In this document: piece after piece, positions 43,946 to 52,920 of the stretch
Layout of the letters: each line of letters begins with the position of its first letter
Position numbering within the stretch: position 1 is the first letter of the stretch
Assembly: GCA_023388335.1 (NCBI GenBank)
Contig: JAEWGL010000212.1
Span: forward strand, 5,080-69,079
DNA from: Pseudomonadota bacterium
GTDB lineage: Bacteria > Pseudomonadota > Gammaproteobacteria > Pseudomonadales > Pseudomonadaceae
Direction of reading: 5' to 3'
DNA length: 64,000 bases
Program-made: the position numbers and the translations under genes
Notes under the pieces: generated by a model
Told to the model about the DNA's origin: nothing
Database searches by the model: none
What the model saw: only the letters and a program-made list of their open reading frames with translations

Positions 43946-46237
43946 ATGACCCAATGGTGTTTGCTCGGCCTTGTCATTGGCCTCGTCAGCCAGACGACCC
44001 TGGCCGCGACCTCGGCTGCGCCTTTGCAAGACAAACAAGCCTTCATCGACCACCTGATCGGTGAAATGACCGTCGACGAAAAGATCGGCCAGCTGCGCCT
44101 GATCAGCATCGGCCCGGAAATGCCGCGCGCAACGATCCGCAAGGAAATCGCCGCCGGGCGCATCGGGGGCACCTTCAACTCGATCACCCGCGACGAGAAC
44201 CGGCCCATGCAGGACGCTGCCCAACGCAGCCGCCTGAAGATCCCGATGTTCTTCGCCTATGACGTGATCCACGGCCACCGTACCATTTTTCCCATCAGCC
44301 TGGGCCTGGCGTCGAGCTGGGACATGGACGCCATCGCCAAGGTGGGTCGCACTGCGGCCATCGAAGCGGCCGCCGACAGCATCGACATGACCTTCGCGCC
44401 GATGGTCGACATCGCCCGCGACCCGCGCTGGGGCCGCACCAGCGAAGGCTTCGGTGAAGACACCTACCTGACCTCGCGCATCGCCCAGGTGATGATCGAA
44501 TCGCTCCAGGGCAGCCGCCCGGCCAATGCCGACAGCATCATGGCCATCGTCAAGCACTTCGCCCTCTATGGCGCGGTGGAGGGCGGCCGCGACTACAACA
44601 CGGTCGATATGAGCGCGCCGAAGATGTACAACGACTACCTGCCCCCCTACCGCGCCGGCCTTGATGCCGGCGCTGGCGGCGTCATGGTGGCGCTGAACTC
44701 GATCAACGGCGTGCCGGCCACCTCCAACACCTGGCTGATGCACGACCTGCTGCGCCAGGAGTGGGGCTTCAAGGGGGTCACCATCAGTGATCATGGCGCC
44801 ATCCAGGAGCTGATCCGTCACGGCGTCGCCCGCGATGGTCGCGAGGCGGCGAAGCTGGCGATCAAGGCCGGCATCGACATGAGCATGAACGACTCGCTCT
44901 ACGGCCAGGAGCTGCCCGGCCTGCTCAAATCCGGTGAAGTCAGCCAGGCCGAGCTGGACAATGCCGTGCGCGAGGTGCTCGGCGCCAAGTACGACATGGG
45001 CCTGTTCGAAGACCCGTACCGACGCATCGGCAAGGCCGAGGACGACCCGCAGGACACCTACGCCGATGCGCGCCTGCACCGCGAGGCCGCCCGTGATGTG
45101 GCGCGCCGCAGCCTGGTGCTGCTGGAAAACCGCAACCAGGCCCTGCCGCTGAAAAAGAGCGCGACCGTCGCCCTGGTCGGTCCCTTGGCCGAGGCGCCGA
45201 TCGACATGATGGGCAGTTGGGCCGCCGCGGGTCGATCCAAGCATTCGGTCACCGTGCGCGAAGGCATGCGCCGCGCCATGGGTGAACAGGGCCGGCTGAT
45301 CTACGCCAAGGGCGCGAACCTGACCCATGACAAGGCCATTGTCGACTACCTGAACTTCCTCAACTTCGATGCACCGGAAATCGTCGACGATCCACGGCCT
45401 TCGGCGGTCATGATCGACGAAGCAGTCAAGGCTGCCCGGCAGTCGGACGTGGTGGTGGCCGTGGTCGGCGAATCACGTGGCATGTCCCACGAGTCGTCGA
45501 GCCGTACCACCCTGGAGATCCCGGCCAGCCAGCGCGAGCTGATCAAGGCCCTCAAGGCTACCGGCAAGCCGCTGGTACTGGTGCTGATGAACGGCCGCCC
45601 GCTGTCACTGGCATGGGAACGTGAGCAGGCCGACGCCATGCTGGAAACCTGGTTCAGCGGAACCGAAGGCGGCAACGCCATCGCCGATGTGCTGTTCGGC
45701 GACTACAACCCCTCCGGCAAGCTAGCCATCACCTTCCCACGCTCGGTGGGGCAGATCCCGATGTACTACAACCACCTGAGCATCGGCCGCCCCTACACGC
45801 CAGGTAAGCCGGGCAACTACACCTCGCAGTACTTCGAGGAGCCCAACGGTCCCCTGTACCCGTTCGGTTACGGCCTGAGCTACAGCGACTTCAGCCTGGA
45901 CGACCTGACCCTATCCAGAACCGCGCTCAAGCGCGGCGAGACGCTGCAGGTCCAGGTCACGGTGAAGAACACCAGCCCGCGTGACGGCGAGACTGTCGTG
46001 CAGCTGTATCTGCAGGACGTCACTGCCTCGATGAGTCGCCCGCTCAAGGAGCTGAAGAACTTCCAGAAGTTGATGCTCAAGGCCGGCGAATCGCGCACCG
46101 TCACCTTTCAGATCAGCGAGGACGACCTGAAATTCTACAACGGCCAGCTGCACTGGGCGGCGGAGCCTGGCCAGTTCAAGGTTCAGGTCGGCCTCGACTC
46201 CCAGACCGTGAAACAGCAGAGCTTCGAGTTGCTGTAA
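43946..46237 (+). CDS. bglX: Periplasmic beta-glucosidase, glycoside hydrolase family 3
   Basis: BglX (763 residues) hydrolyses beta-linked glucosides in the periplasm. A signal peptide ends near SQTTLAA. The N-terminal TIM barrel carries KIGQLRLI and DPRWGRTSEGFGEDTYL, with the nucleophile Asp in KGVTISDHGAI. The second alpha/beta domain (SLVLLENRNQALPLKKSATVALVG region) is followed by the C-terminal fibronectin-III-like domain (VTVKNTSPRDGETVVQLYLQD). Layout and length match E. coli BglX. Expressed as a single gene with a hairpin after it. Confidence 0.96.
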   Translation: MTQWCLLGLVIGLVSQTTLAATSAAPLQDKQAFIDHLIGEMTVDEKIGQLRLISIGPEMPRATIRKEIAAGRIGGTFNSITRDENRPMQDAAQRSRLKIPMFFAYDVIHGHRTIFPISLGLASSWDMDAIAKVGRTAAIEAAADSIDMTFAPMVDIARDPRWGRTSEGFGEDTYLTSRIAQVMIESLQGSRPANADSIMAIVKHFALYGAVEGGRDYNTVDMSAPKMYNDYLPPYRAGLDAGAGGVMVALNSINGVPATSNTWLMHDLLRQEWGFKGVTISDHGAIQELIRHGVARDGREAAKLAIKAGIDMSMNDSLYGQELPGLLKSGEVSQAELDNAVREVLGAKYDMGLFEDPYRRIGKAEDDPQDTYADARLHREAARDVARRSLVLLENRNQALPLKKSATVALVGPLAEAPIDMMGSWAAAGRSKHSVTVREGMRRAMGEQGRLIYAKGANLTHDKAIVDYLNFLNFDAPEIVDDPRPSAVMIDEAVKAARQSDVVVAVVGESRGMSHESSSRTTLEIPASQRELIKALKATGKPLVLVLMNGRPLSLAWEREQADAMLETWFSGTEGGNAIADVLFGDYNPSGKLAITFPRSVGQIPMYYNHLSIGRPYTPGKPGNYTSQYFEEPNGPLYPFGYGLSYSDFSLDDLTLSRTALKRGETLQVQVTVKNTSPRDGETVVQLYLQDVTASMSRPLKELKNFQKLMLKAGESRTVTFQISEDDLKFYNGQLHWAAEPGQFKVQVGLDSQTVKQQSFELL

Positions 46238-46258
46238 ACGCCCGTCCCGCCCAGAAGA

Positions 46259-46276
46259 AGGGGCCAGCAGGCCCCT
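46259..46276 (+). terminator. Hairpin between bglX and dctB
   Basis: AGGGGCC and GGCCCCT pair around AGCA, 22 bases after the bglX stop and 22 bases before the dctB start. No T-tract follows, so it may only partly separate the two genes. Confidence 0.55.
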
Positions 46277-46297
46277 CCAATTGCCAGGATCCGCACC

Positions 46298-48055
46298 ATG
46301 CTATTTTCCGTTCGTGCCCTGCGGCTGGGGCTGATCATCTTGCTGATCGTGGTGGGCAGCGTGCTCAGCGCGACCTGGGCCATGCATCAGGCCAAGCGCC
46401 AGTCGATGGTCGCCGACGCTCAGCGCGCCAGTGTGCAACTGGGCTTGTACGCCAACTCACTGCACACCCTGATCGAACGCTACCGCGCCCTGCCCGCCGT
46501 ACTGGCGTTGGACCCAGAGCTGATCAGCGCCCTCAACGGCCCGATCGACGCGCAGGTGCAGGACCATCTGAACCGCAGGCTCGAACGCATCAATGGCGCG
46601 GCCAATTCCTCCACTCTGGAGCTGCTCGACCGCACGGGCCTGGCCGTGGCAGCCAGCAACTGGCGCCTGCCGACCACCTATGTGGGTTCCAACTACGGCT
46701 TTCGCCCTTATTTCAAGCAAACCCGCAGCCAGGGCAGCGGCCGCTTCTACGCGGTGGGTGTGACCAGCGGCGTGCCGGGCTATTTTCTCTCCAGCGCGGT
46801 GAACGACGCGCACGGTCGCTTCCTCGGTGCCATGGTGGTCAAGCTGGAGTTTCCCGAACTGGAACGCGAGTGGCGCCAGGGTAGCGACGTGCTGTTGGTC
46901 AGCGACGCGCGCGGCATTATCTTCCTCGCCAACCAGGAAGGCTGGCGTTACCGCGAGCTTGCGCCGCTGACCAGCGCCGACCGCGCCGAGCTGGCCGAGA
47001 CGCGCCAGTACGACAAGCAGCCACTGGTACCTCTGCAGCACCAAGCGCTGGACCGTTTCGACGACGACAGTCACCTCACCCGCGTCCATGGACCCGATGG
47101 GCCTACCGATTACCTCTGGGAGAGCCTGCCGCTGCAAGGCGAAGGCTGGACCCTGCACCTGCTGCGCAAACCGCAGGTCGGCAAGGACGCGCGCAATGCC
47201 GCCCTGACCGCCGCAGCGATCTGGCTGTGCCTGGTATTCGCCCTGCTCTTCGTCAGCCAGCGCCTGCGTCTGGCCCGCTTGCGCCAGCGCAGCCGCGATG
47301 AACTCAAGCGTCAGGTCGAGGAACGCACCCGCGAGCTGCGCACGGCCCAGGAGGGCCTGGTGCAATCGGCCAAGCTGGCGGCGCTGGGGCAGATGTCGGC
47401 GGCCCTCGCCCACGAGATCAACCAACCCCTCACCACGCAGCGCATGCAACTGGCGACCTTGCGCCTGCTGCTCGACAGCGGTCGCCTGGACGAGGCGCGC
47501 CAGGCGTTGGAGCCGCTGGAGCAGATGCTCACGCGCATGGCCGGCCTGACCGGGCACCTGAAGACTTTCGCCCGCAACAGTCCCGGCGGCCTGCGCGAGC
47601 GCCTGGACCTGGCCACAGTGGTCGACCAGGCCCTGCACCTGCTCGAGGCGCGCATCCGCGACGAGGGGGTCGACGTGGCGCAGTACCTGGCCCGTCCGGC
47701 CTGGGTCCGCGGTGATGCAATCCGCCTGGAACAGGTACTGATCAACCTGCTGCACAACGCCCTCGACGCCATGACCGGCAAGCGCTACAAACGTCTGGAA
47801 ATCCGTATCGAGGCCGACGCCCAGCATTGGCGCCTGAGCGTGCTGGACAGCGGCGGCGGCATTGCCGAGGCTGACCTGCCCAGGATCTTCGACCCCTTCT
47901 TCACCACCAAGCCGGTGGGTGACGGGCTGGGGCTGGGCCTAGCGATTTCCTATGGCATCGTCCATGAGGCCGGCGGCCAGTTGCAGGCCGAGAACATGCC
48001 CGGCGGCGCGCGCCTGAGCCTGACCCTACCCCGCGACCTGGAGCCTGTATGTTGA
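46298..48055 (+). CDS. dctB: C4-dicarboxylate sensor kinase DctB
   Basis: DctB (585 residues) is an inner-membrane histidine kinase sensing succinate-type acids. Membrane segments lie near residues 7-27 and 300-322, enclosing a double-PAS periplasmic domain that contains the ligand-loop region [10 protein letters not shown]. The cytoplasmic part has a coiled linker, the H-box [20 protein letters not shown], and ATPase motifs ([26 protein letters not shown]). It overlaps dctD by 7 bases. Signal specificity follows from the family and the neighbouring transporter. Confidence 0.95.
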   Translation: MLFSVRALRLGLIILLIVVGSVLSATWAMHQAKRQSMVADAQRASVQLGLYANSLHTLIERYRALPAVLALDPELISALNGPIDAQVQDHLNRRLERINGAANSSTLELLDRTGLAVAASNWRLPTTYVGSNYGFRPYFKQTRSQGSGRFYAVGVTSGVPGYFLSSAVNDAHGRFLGAMVVKLEFPELEREWRQGSDVLLVSDARGIIFLANQEGWRYRELAPLTSADRAELAETRQYDKQPLVPLQHQALDRFDDDSHLTRVHGPDGPTDYLWESLPLQGEGWTLHLLRKPQVGKDARNAALTAAAIWLCLVFALLFVSQRLRLARLRQRSRDELKRQVEERTRELRTAQEGLVQSAKLAALGQMSAALAHEINQPLTTQRMQLATLRLLLDSGRLDEARQALEPLEQMLTRMAGLTGHLKTFARNSPGGLRERLDLATVVDQALHLLEARIRDEGVDVAQYLARPAWVRGDAIRLEQVLINLLHNALDAMTGKRYKRLEIRIEADAQHWRLSVLDSGGGIAEADLPRIFDPFFTTKPVGDGLGLGLAISYGIVHEAGGQLQAENMPGGARLSLTLPRDLEPVC

Positions 48056-49383
48056 ATTCAGTGATCGTCGTCGATGATGAAGCCAGCATCCGCACGGCGG
48101 TGGAGCAGTGGCTGAGCCTTTCCGGTTTCAGTGTGCAGCTGTTCAGCCGCGCCGAGCAATGCCTGGCGCAGCTGCCTGGGCATTTTCCGGGGGTGATCAT
48201 CAGCGACGTGCGCATGCCCGGCATGGATGGCCTGCAATTGCTCGAGCGGCTGCGCGAGCGCGATCCGGACTTGCCGGTGATCCTGCTGACAGGGCATGGC
48301 GATGTGCCGATGGCGGTCGAGGCCATGCGCAACGGCGCCTACGATTTCCTGGAAAAACCCTTCAGCCCGCAGAGCCTGCTCGGCAGCCTGCGCCGCGCGC
48401 TGGAAAAACGCCAGCTGGTGCTGGAGAACCGCCGCCTGCATGAACAGGCCGACCTCAAGGCGCGGCTGGAAGGTACCCTGCTGGGCATGTCACAGGGTTT
48501 GCAGCAGCTACGCCGGCAGGTCCTGGAACTCGCCGGCCTACCGGTCAACGTGCTGCTGCGGGGCGAGACTGGCAGCGGCAAGGAGCGCGTGGCGCGCTGC
48601 CTGCATGACTTCGGCCCGCGCGCCGCCAAGCCCTTTGTGGCCCTCAACTGCGCGGCGATTCCCGAGGCGCTGTTCGAGGCCGAATTGTTCGGCCACGAAA
48701 GCGGCGCGTTCACCGGTGCTCAGGGCAAACGCATCGGCAAGCTGGAATACGCCAACGGCGGCACGGTGTTCCTCGACGAGATCGAGAGCATGCCCCTGGC
48801 CCAGCAGGCCAAGCTTCTGCGGGTGATCCAGGAACACAAGCTGGAGCGCCTCGGCGCCAACCAGAGCATCGAGGTCGACCTGCGTATCATTGCCGCGACA
48901 AAGCCTGATCTGCTCGAAGAGGCCCGCGCCGGGCGTTTCCGTGAAGACCTCGCCTACCGCCTGAACGTCGCCGAGTTGCGCCTGGCACCGTTGCGCGAGC
49001 GGCGTGAAGACATCCCCTTGCTGTTCGAGCACTTCGTCCGCGCTGCCGCCGAACGCCTGGGTCGCGATGCGCCGCCGCTGGCAGGCGTACAACTGGCGCG
49101 GCTGCTCGGCCATGACTGGCCGGGTAACGTGCGCGAGCTGGCCAACGCTGCCGAACGCCATGCGTTGGGCCTGGATGAGCCCTCGATGGAAGACGGCCCT
49201 GGCGGCCAATCCCTGGCCGAGCAGATGGAGAGGTTCGAAGCCCAGTGTCTGCGCGCGGCGTTGCGCCAACACAAGGGCGAAATCAAGGCGGTGATGGAAG
49301 CCTTGCAGCTGCCGCGGCGAACGCTCAATGAAAAGATGCAGCGCCATGGCTTGCAGCGCGAGGCATTTCTGGACCGCGAATAA
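48049..49383 (+). CDS. dctD: Sigma-54-dependent response regulator DctD
   Basis: DctD (444 residues) activates sigma-54 promoters of dicarboxylate transport genes. The receiver domain has its phospho-acceptor Asp in VIISDVRMPGMDG. The AAA+ domain carries Walker A GETGSGKE, the sigma-54 contact loop GAFTGA, and VFLDEIESM. A C-terminal helix-turn-helix ends the protein. The start overlaps the dctB stop. A matching sigma-54 promoter lies 224 bases after its stop, in front of the next transporter gene. Confidence 0.96.
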   Translation: MLNSVIVVDDEASIRTAVEQWLSLSGFSVQLFSRAEQCLAQLPGHFPGVIISDVRMPGMDGLQLLERLRERDPDLPVILLTGHGDVPMAVEAMRNGAYDFLEKPFSPQSLLGSLRRALEKRQLVLENRRLHEQADLKARLEGTLLGMSQGLQQLRRQVLELAGLPVNVLLRGETGSGKERVARCLHDFGPRAAKPFVALNCAAIPEALFEAELFGHESGAFTGAQGKRIGKLEYANGGTVFLDEIESMPLAQQAKLLRVIQEHKLERLGANQSIEVDLRIIAATKPDLLEEARAGRFREDLAYRLNVAELRLAPLRERREDIPLLFEHFVRAAAERLGRDAPPLAGVQLARLLGHDWPGNVRELANAAERHALGLDEPSMEDGPGGQSLAEQMERFEAQCLRAALRQHKGEIKAVMEALQLPRRTLNEKMQRHGLQREAFLDRE

Positions 49384-49456
49384 GCGGATTTTTGCCTATT
49401 ACGAGAGGCAGTTCAGCGGAAAACCGCTCATGCGCCCCATTGTCATGGGCTCGACC

Positions 49457-49500
49457 AGGGGCCGCTTTGCGGCCATCGCGGCGCGAGGCCGCTCCTACAG
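49457..49500. repeat. REP-like palindromic sequence
   Basis: GGGGCCGCTTTGCGGCC, then GCGAGGCCGCTCCTACAG, resembles the abundant P. putida REP family, whose units end in GCTCCTACA. It lies between dctD and the sigma-54 promoter. Confidence 0.6.
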
Positions 49501-49606
49501 TCAGGCGCGCCTAACCAATAGACACGCGGCCTGCGGCTAGAAATTCGTCGCAGCGGCTTGCGCGGCGATGGGCCACGAGCGGGCTCAAGACTTCAACCCC
49601 TCTTCC

Positions 49607-49622
49607 TGGCACACCTTCTGCA
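49607..49622 (+). promoter_or_regulatory. Sigma-54 (-24/-12) promoter upstream of the dicarboxylate/alpha-ketoglutarate transporter
   Basis: TGGCACACCTTCTGCA matches the TGGCAC-N5-TTGCA consensus except for one base, with the invariant GG and GC at correct spacing. Transcription would start near 49634, about 27 bases before the transporter ATG. The adjacent DctD is the obvious activator. Confidence 0.8.
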
Positions 49623-49660
49623 ATACCCCCAGCAAGCTGCGCCTCGGCGCGTTACCTCTG

Positions 49661-50980
49661 ATGGATAACGCTACCTCCCTGCCAATCGGGGCGGCCCATG
49701 CGCCTGCCGCCGAAAAGACCACCTCGAGCCGCCTCAAGTCAATCTTCAGTGGTTCCATCGGCAACATGGTCGAGTGGTACGACTGGTACGTCTACGCCGC
49801 GTTTTCGCTGTACTTCGCCAAGGCCTTCTTCCCAGCCGGCGACACCACCGCCCAACTGCTCAACACCGCCGCGATCTTCGCCGTGGGCTTCCTCATGCGC
49901 CCGATCGGCGGGTGGCTGATGGGCCTGTACGCCGACCGCAAGGGCCGCAAGGCCGCGCTGATGGCCTCGGTGCTGCTGATGTGCGCCGGTTCTCTGGTAA
50001 TCGCCTTGACCCCCGGCTATGAAACCATCGGCGTCGCCGCGCCGGTCCTTCTGGTGCTGGCCCGCCTGCTGCAGGGCCTGTCGGTCGGCGGTGAATATGG
50101 CACTTCGGCCACGTACCTGAGCGAGATGGCCAGCAAGGAACGCCGCGGGTTCTTCTCCAGCTTCCAGTACGTGACGCTGATCTCTGGCCAGCTCATTGCC
50201 CTGGCGGTGCTGATTGTCCTGCAGCAGACCCTGACCACCGAGCAACTGTACGCCTGGGGCTGGCGCGTGCCCTTCGTGATCGGCGCACTGTGCGCCGTGG
50301 TCGCGCTGTACCTGCGTCGTGGCATGGAAGAGACCAGCTCCTTCACCAAGAAGGAGAAATCCAAGGAAAGCCTGATGCGCACTCTGATGCGCCACCCCAA
50401 GGAACTGGCGACCGTGGTCGGCCTGACCATGGGCGGCACCCTGGCCTTCTATACCTACACCACCTACATGCAGAAGTACCTGGTCAACACCGTGGGCATG
50501 AGCATCACCGACTCGACCACCATCTCGGCGGCCACGCTGTTCCTGTTCATGTGCCTGCAGCCAGTGATCGGCGGCCTCTCCGACAAGATCGGCCGACGTC
50601 CGATCCTGATCGCCTTCGGCGTGCTCGGTACCCTCTTTACCGTACCGATCCTCACCACCCTGCACACCATCCAGAGCTGGTGGGGCGCGTTCTTCCTGAT
50701 CATGGCGGCGCTGATCATCGTCAGCGGCTATACCTCGATCAACGCAGTGGTCAAGGCCGAGCTGTTCCCGACCGAGATCCGCGCCCTGGGCGTCGGCCTG
50801 CCTTACGCCCTGACGGTGTCGATCTTCGGCGGCACCGCCGAGTACGTGGCCCTGTGGTTCAAGAGCGTCGGTATGGAGACCGGTTTCTACTGGTACGTCA
50901 CCGCCTGCATCGCCTGCTCGCTGCTGGTGTATGTGACCATGAAAGACACCCGTACCCACTCGCGGATCACCACTGACTGA
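49661..50980 (+). CDS. kgtP: MFS dicarboxylate/alpha-ketoglutarate:proton symporter (KgtP-like)
   Basis: This 439-residue transporter has about 12 membrane segments and belongs to the metabolite:H+ symporter family. The N-terminal GNMVEWYDWYVYAAFSLYFAKAFFP is typical of KgtP-like proteins. RPIGGWLMGLYADRKGRK is the MFS signature between segments 2 and 3, and a second copy (GGLSDKIGRRPILI) follows mid-protein. The ATG at 49661 fits the sigma-54 start site; an in-frame ATG at 49568 lies upstream of that promoter. Substrate (C4 or C5 dicarboxylate) is inferred from dctBD linkage. Confidence 0.9.
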   Translation: MDNATSLPIGAAHAPAAEKTTSSRLKSIFSGSIGNMVEWYDWYVYAAFSLYFAKAFFPAGDTTAQLLNTAAIFAVGFLMRPIGGWLMGLYADRKGRKAALMASVLLMCAGSLVIALTPGYETIGVAAPVLLVLARLLQGLSVGGEYGTSATYLSEMASKERRGFFSSFQYVTLISGQLIALAVLIVLQQTLTTEQLYAWGWRVPFVIGALCAVVALYLRRGMEETSSFTKKEKSKESLMRTLMRHPKELATVVGLTMGGTLAFYTYTTYMQKYLVNTVGMSITDSTTISAATLFLFMCLQPVIGGLSDKIGRRPILIAFGVLGTLFTVPILTTLHTIQSWWGAFFLIMAALIIVSGYTSINAVVKAELFPTEIRALGVGLPYALTVSIFGGTAEYVALWFKSVGMETGFYWYVTACIACSLLVYVTMKDTRTHSRITTD

Positions 50981-51021
50981 TTGACTGACTGCCTGGTCAT
51001 GAGAAACGCATGAACTGGACG

Positions 51022-51086
51022 GTGAGCCAAATAGCCCGCACAATCGGCTCACTCCATGAGCCGAATAAGGCGTTTATTCGGCTCAC
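51022..51086. promoter_or_regulatory. Palindromic operator cluster upstream of fic
   Basis: GTGAGCC (51022-51028) faces GGCTCAC (51046-51052), and a 12-bp perfect inverted repeat TGAGCCGAATAA/TTATTCGGCTCA (51057-51068 and 51074-51085) follows. All share the half-site TGAGCC. The last one ends 19 bases before the Fic start. The Fic protein itself has a C-terminal winged-helix-like domain that could bind here. Confidence 0.65.
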
Positions 51087-51104
51087 TGATCGGAAAGACC
51101 GTTC

Positions 51105-52253
51105 ATGCATGACCTTCATTGGATATGGCAACACGCTGACTGGCCTAATTTCGAATGGCAGAGCGCCGCACTGTCCCAATTGCTCCGAGACTGCGTGCAG
51201 TCCCAGGGCCGTCTACTGGGCATGATGGGCGCGATGGACGACGACAGTGAATGCTGTGATGTGCTCGACACCTTGCTGCAGAACATCGTCACCTCATCGG
51301 CCATCGAAGGCGAACAGCTCAATGTCGGCTCGGTGCGCTCATCTCTAGCCCGCCGCCTGGGGATAGTAGAGGACGGGCGCATCACTGCCCGTAGCGAGGG
51401 TCTGGCAGAGCTGTCGCTCGATGCCACTCTGGCATTCGACCAGCCGCTAACGCTGCAGCGCTTGTTTACCTGGCACCGCTGGCTCTTCCCCACAGAGGAC
51501 ACGCTGGTTGCCGTGCCCATCCGTATTGGCCAGCTGCGCAGTGAAGCCCCGATGCAGGTGATCTCCGGACGCCTCGACCGGCCCACGGTGCACTTCCAGG
51601 CCCCTGCGCGCAAGGGCTTGGAGGTTCAGGTCCAGGATTTTCTGGACTGGTTTGCCGACAGTCGGGACGACAAGCGCCTGGATCCTTTGCTACGCGCTGG
51701 CATCGCGCATTTCTGGTTCGTCACCCTGCACCCCTTCGATGATGGCAACGGCCGCCTCACCCGCGCACTGACCGACCTTGCCTTGGCACAAGGGGATCAG
51801 CACGCCATCCGCTTCTATGCCCTGTCGGCAAGCATCCTGGAGGATCGTGCGGGCTATTACCGCATTCTGGAAGCCAGCCAGAAAGGCAGCCTCGACATCA
51901 CTCCCTGGCTGAGCTGGTTCCTCGGCACTTTGCTGCGCAGTTTGGAACAGGCCTTGGCACGGGTCGATCGGGTGTTGACCAAGACGCGCTTCTGGCAGGC
52001 CCATCGCGCCGACGGCTTGCTGGCCGAGCAGGTCAAGGTGCTCAATCGCCTGCTCGATGGCGGGACCCGCGGTTTTGAGGAGGGCATCAGCGCGGCCCAG
52101 TACCAGGCTGTTGCCAAAGTATCCAAGGCGACCGCCACACGACACCTGGCTGATCTCCTGAACAAGGGCTGCCTGGTCAAGCTGCCGGGTGGGGGGCGCA
52201 GCACTCGTTATCAGGTGAGCATTTGCGCAGAAGCAAAACTGTTGCAGCATTGA
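51105..52253 (+). CDS. Fic family protein (DUF4172 N-terminal domain, C-terminal winged helix)
   Basis: The 382-residue protein probably transfers AMP to a target hydroxyl group. A DUF4172-type N-terminal region contains an inhibitory-helix motif SSAIEG (Ser64-xxx-Glu68-Gly69), expected to block the ATP site as in class II Fic proteins. The Fic core has an intact active site HPFDDGNGR (His209-Arg217) and the LFTWHRWLF flap region. Residues about 310-370 form a winged-helix-like DNA-binding domain (YQAVAKVSKATATRHLADLLNKG). The ATG follows GGAAAG. It is a single gene with its own palindromic operator and a clear terminator. The target is unknown. Confidence 0.92.
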   Translation: MHDLHWIWQHADWPNFEWQSAALSQLLRDCVQSQGRLLGMMGAMDDDSECCDVLDTLLQNIVTSSAIEGEQLNVGSVRSSLARRLGIVEDGRITARSEGLAELSLDATLAFDQPLTLQRLFTWHRWLFPTEDTLVAVPIRIGQLRSEAPMQVISGRLDRPTVHFQAPARKGLEVQVQDFLDWFADSRDDKRLDPLLRAGIAHFWFVTLHPFDDGNGRLTRALTDLALAQGDQHAIRFYALSASILEDRAGYYRILEASQKGSLDITPWLSWFLGTLLRSLEQALARVDRVLTKTRFWQAHRADGLLAEQVKVLNRLLDGGTRGFEEGISAAQYQAVAKVSKATATRHLADLLNKGCLVKLPGGGRSTRYQVSICAEAKLLQH

Positions 52254-52274
52254 CTGGATACAGGCTTGGAAAAG

Positions 52275-52298
52275 ACCGTGCTAAGGCGCGGTTTTTTT
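52275..52298 (+). terminator. Intrinsic terminator of fic
   Basis: ACCGTGC pairs with GCGCGGT (one G-U) around TAAG, followed by seven T, 22 bases after the fic stop. Confidence 0.85.
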
Positions 52299-52515
52299 AT
52301 GCGTCTCAACTTAACCCTCCATTAACGTTTGCGTCGCATTCTTGCATGGCTAAGAGATAGCGGATCGCTTGCCGCTCCCTGACCCCTTTCGCCCCTATAT
52401 TAATCGATAAATACGATTGTTAATCGCAGATATTTGCGCTTTTTAATCTATTTAATAGGCGTAATCTTGAACCCATAGAAACAAGCAAACCTCTCAACCC
52501 ACCGGAGCACCGACC

Positions 52516-52803
52516 ATGAAAAACAAACTGATCCTGACCCTGGCCCTTTCCGTAATCGCCACTGGCGCTTTCGCCGAAGATGGCTTCGACCGTACCCGCG
52601 CCCACGCCTTCGCTGCGGCCCAGAGCCAATCGGCCGGCTACGCTGAAGATGGTTTTGACCGCACGGGCGCCGCACGTTTCGCTGAAGACGGCTTCGACCG
52701 CACGGGCGCCGCACGCTTCGCTGAAGATGGCTTCGACCGCACAGGCGGCCATCGCGTCGCCGAAGATGGCTTCGACCGCACCAATGCCCACCGCATCAGC
52801 TAA
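52516..52803 (+). CDS. Small secreted protein with five AEDGFDRT repeats
   Basis: This 95-residue protein has a signal peptide (LILTLALSVIATGAFA, cleavage after residue 20). Almost all of the mature 75 residues is built from AEDGFDRT copies beginning at residues 20, 43, 56, 69 and 82; the last four are exactly 13 residues apart with linkers such as GAARF. A GGAG site precedes the ATG. The upstream 150 bases are strikingly AT-rich. Similar Pseudomonas repeats are sometimes annotated as phage infection proteins, but no function is established. Acidic/basic balance and the absence of cysteines suggest a flexible periplasmic or surface peptide. Confidence 0.85.
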   Translation: MKNKLILTLALSVIATGAFAEDGFDRTRAHAFAAAQSQSAGYAEDGFDRTGAARFAEDGFDRTGAARFAEDGFDRTGGHRVAEDGFDRTNAHRIS

Positions 52804-52821
52804 TCGCTGCTGCGAGCGCTT

Positions 52822-52841
52822 AGCCCGGCTTCGGCCGGGCT
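52822..52841 (+). terminator. TTCG-loop hairpin after the repeat-protein gene
   Basis: AGCCCGGC pairs perfectly with GCCGGGCT around a TTCG tetraloop, 18 bases after the stop codon. It should be a very stable RNA hairpin, with only a weak T-rich tail. Confidence 0.7.
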
Positions 52842-52920
52842 TGACCATTTCCAGCCGGGCAAAGCCTTGGCACACTAGGTGCCTTGTCCATTCAGAGGAA
52901 GGGCTTTGCGGCCCGCACAG

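Noticed and set aside
51001..51104. Palindromes before fic as a terminator of the upstream MFS transporter
   Set aside because: There is no T-tract, and the repeated TGAGCC half-sites with helical arrangement fit an operator better, although a double role cannot be excluded.
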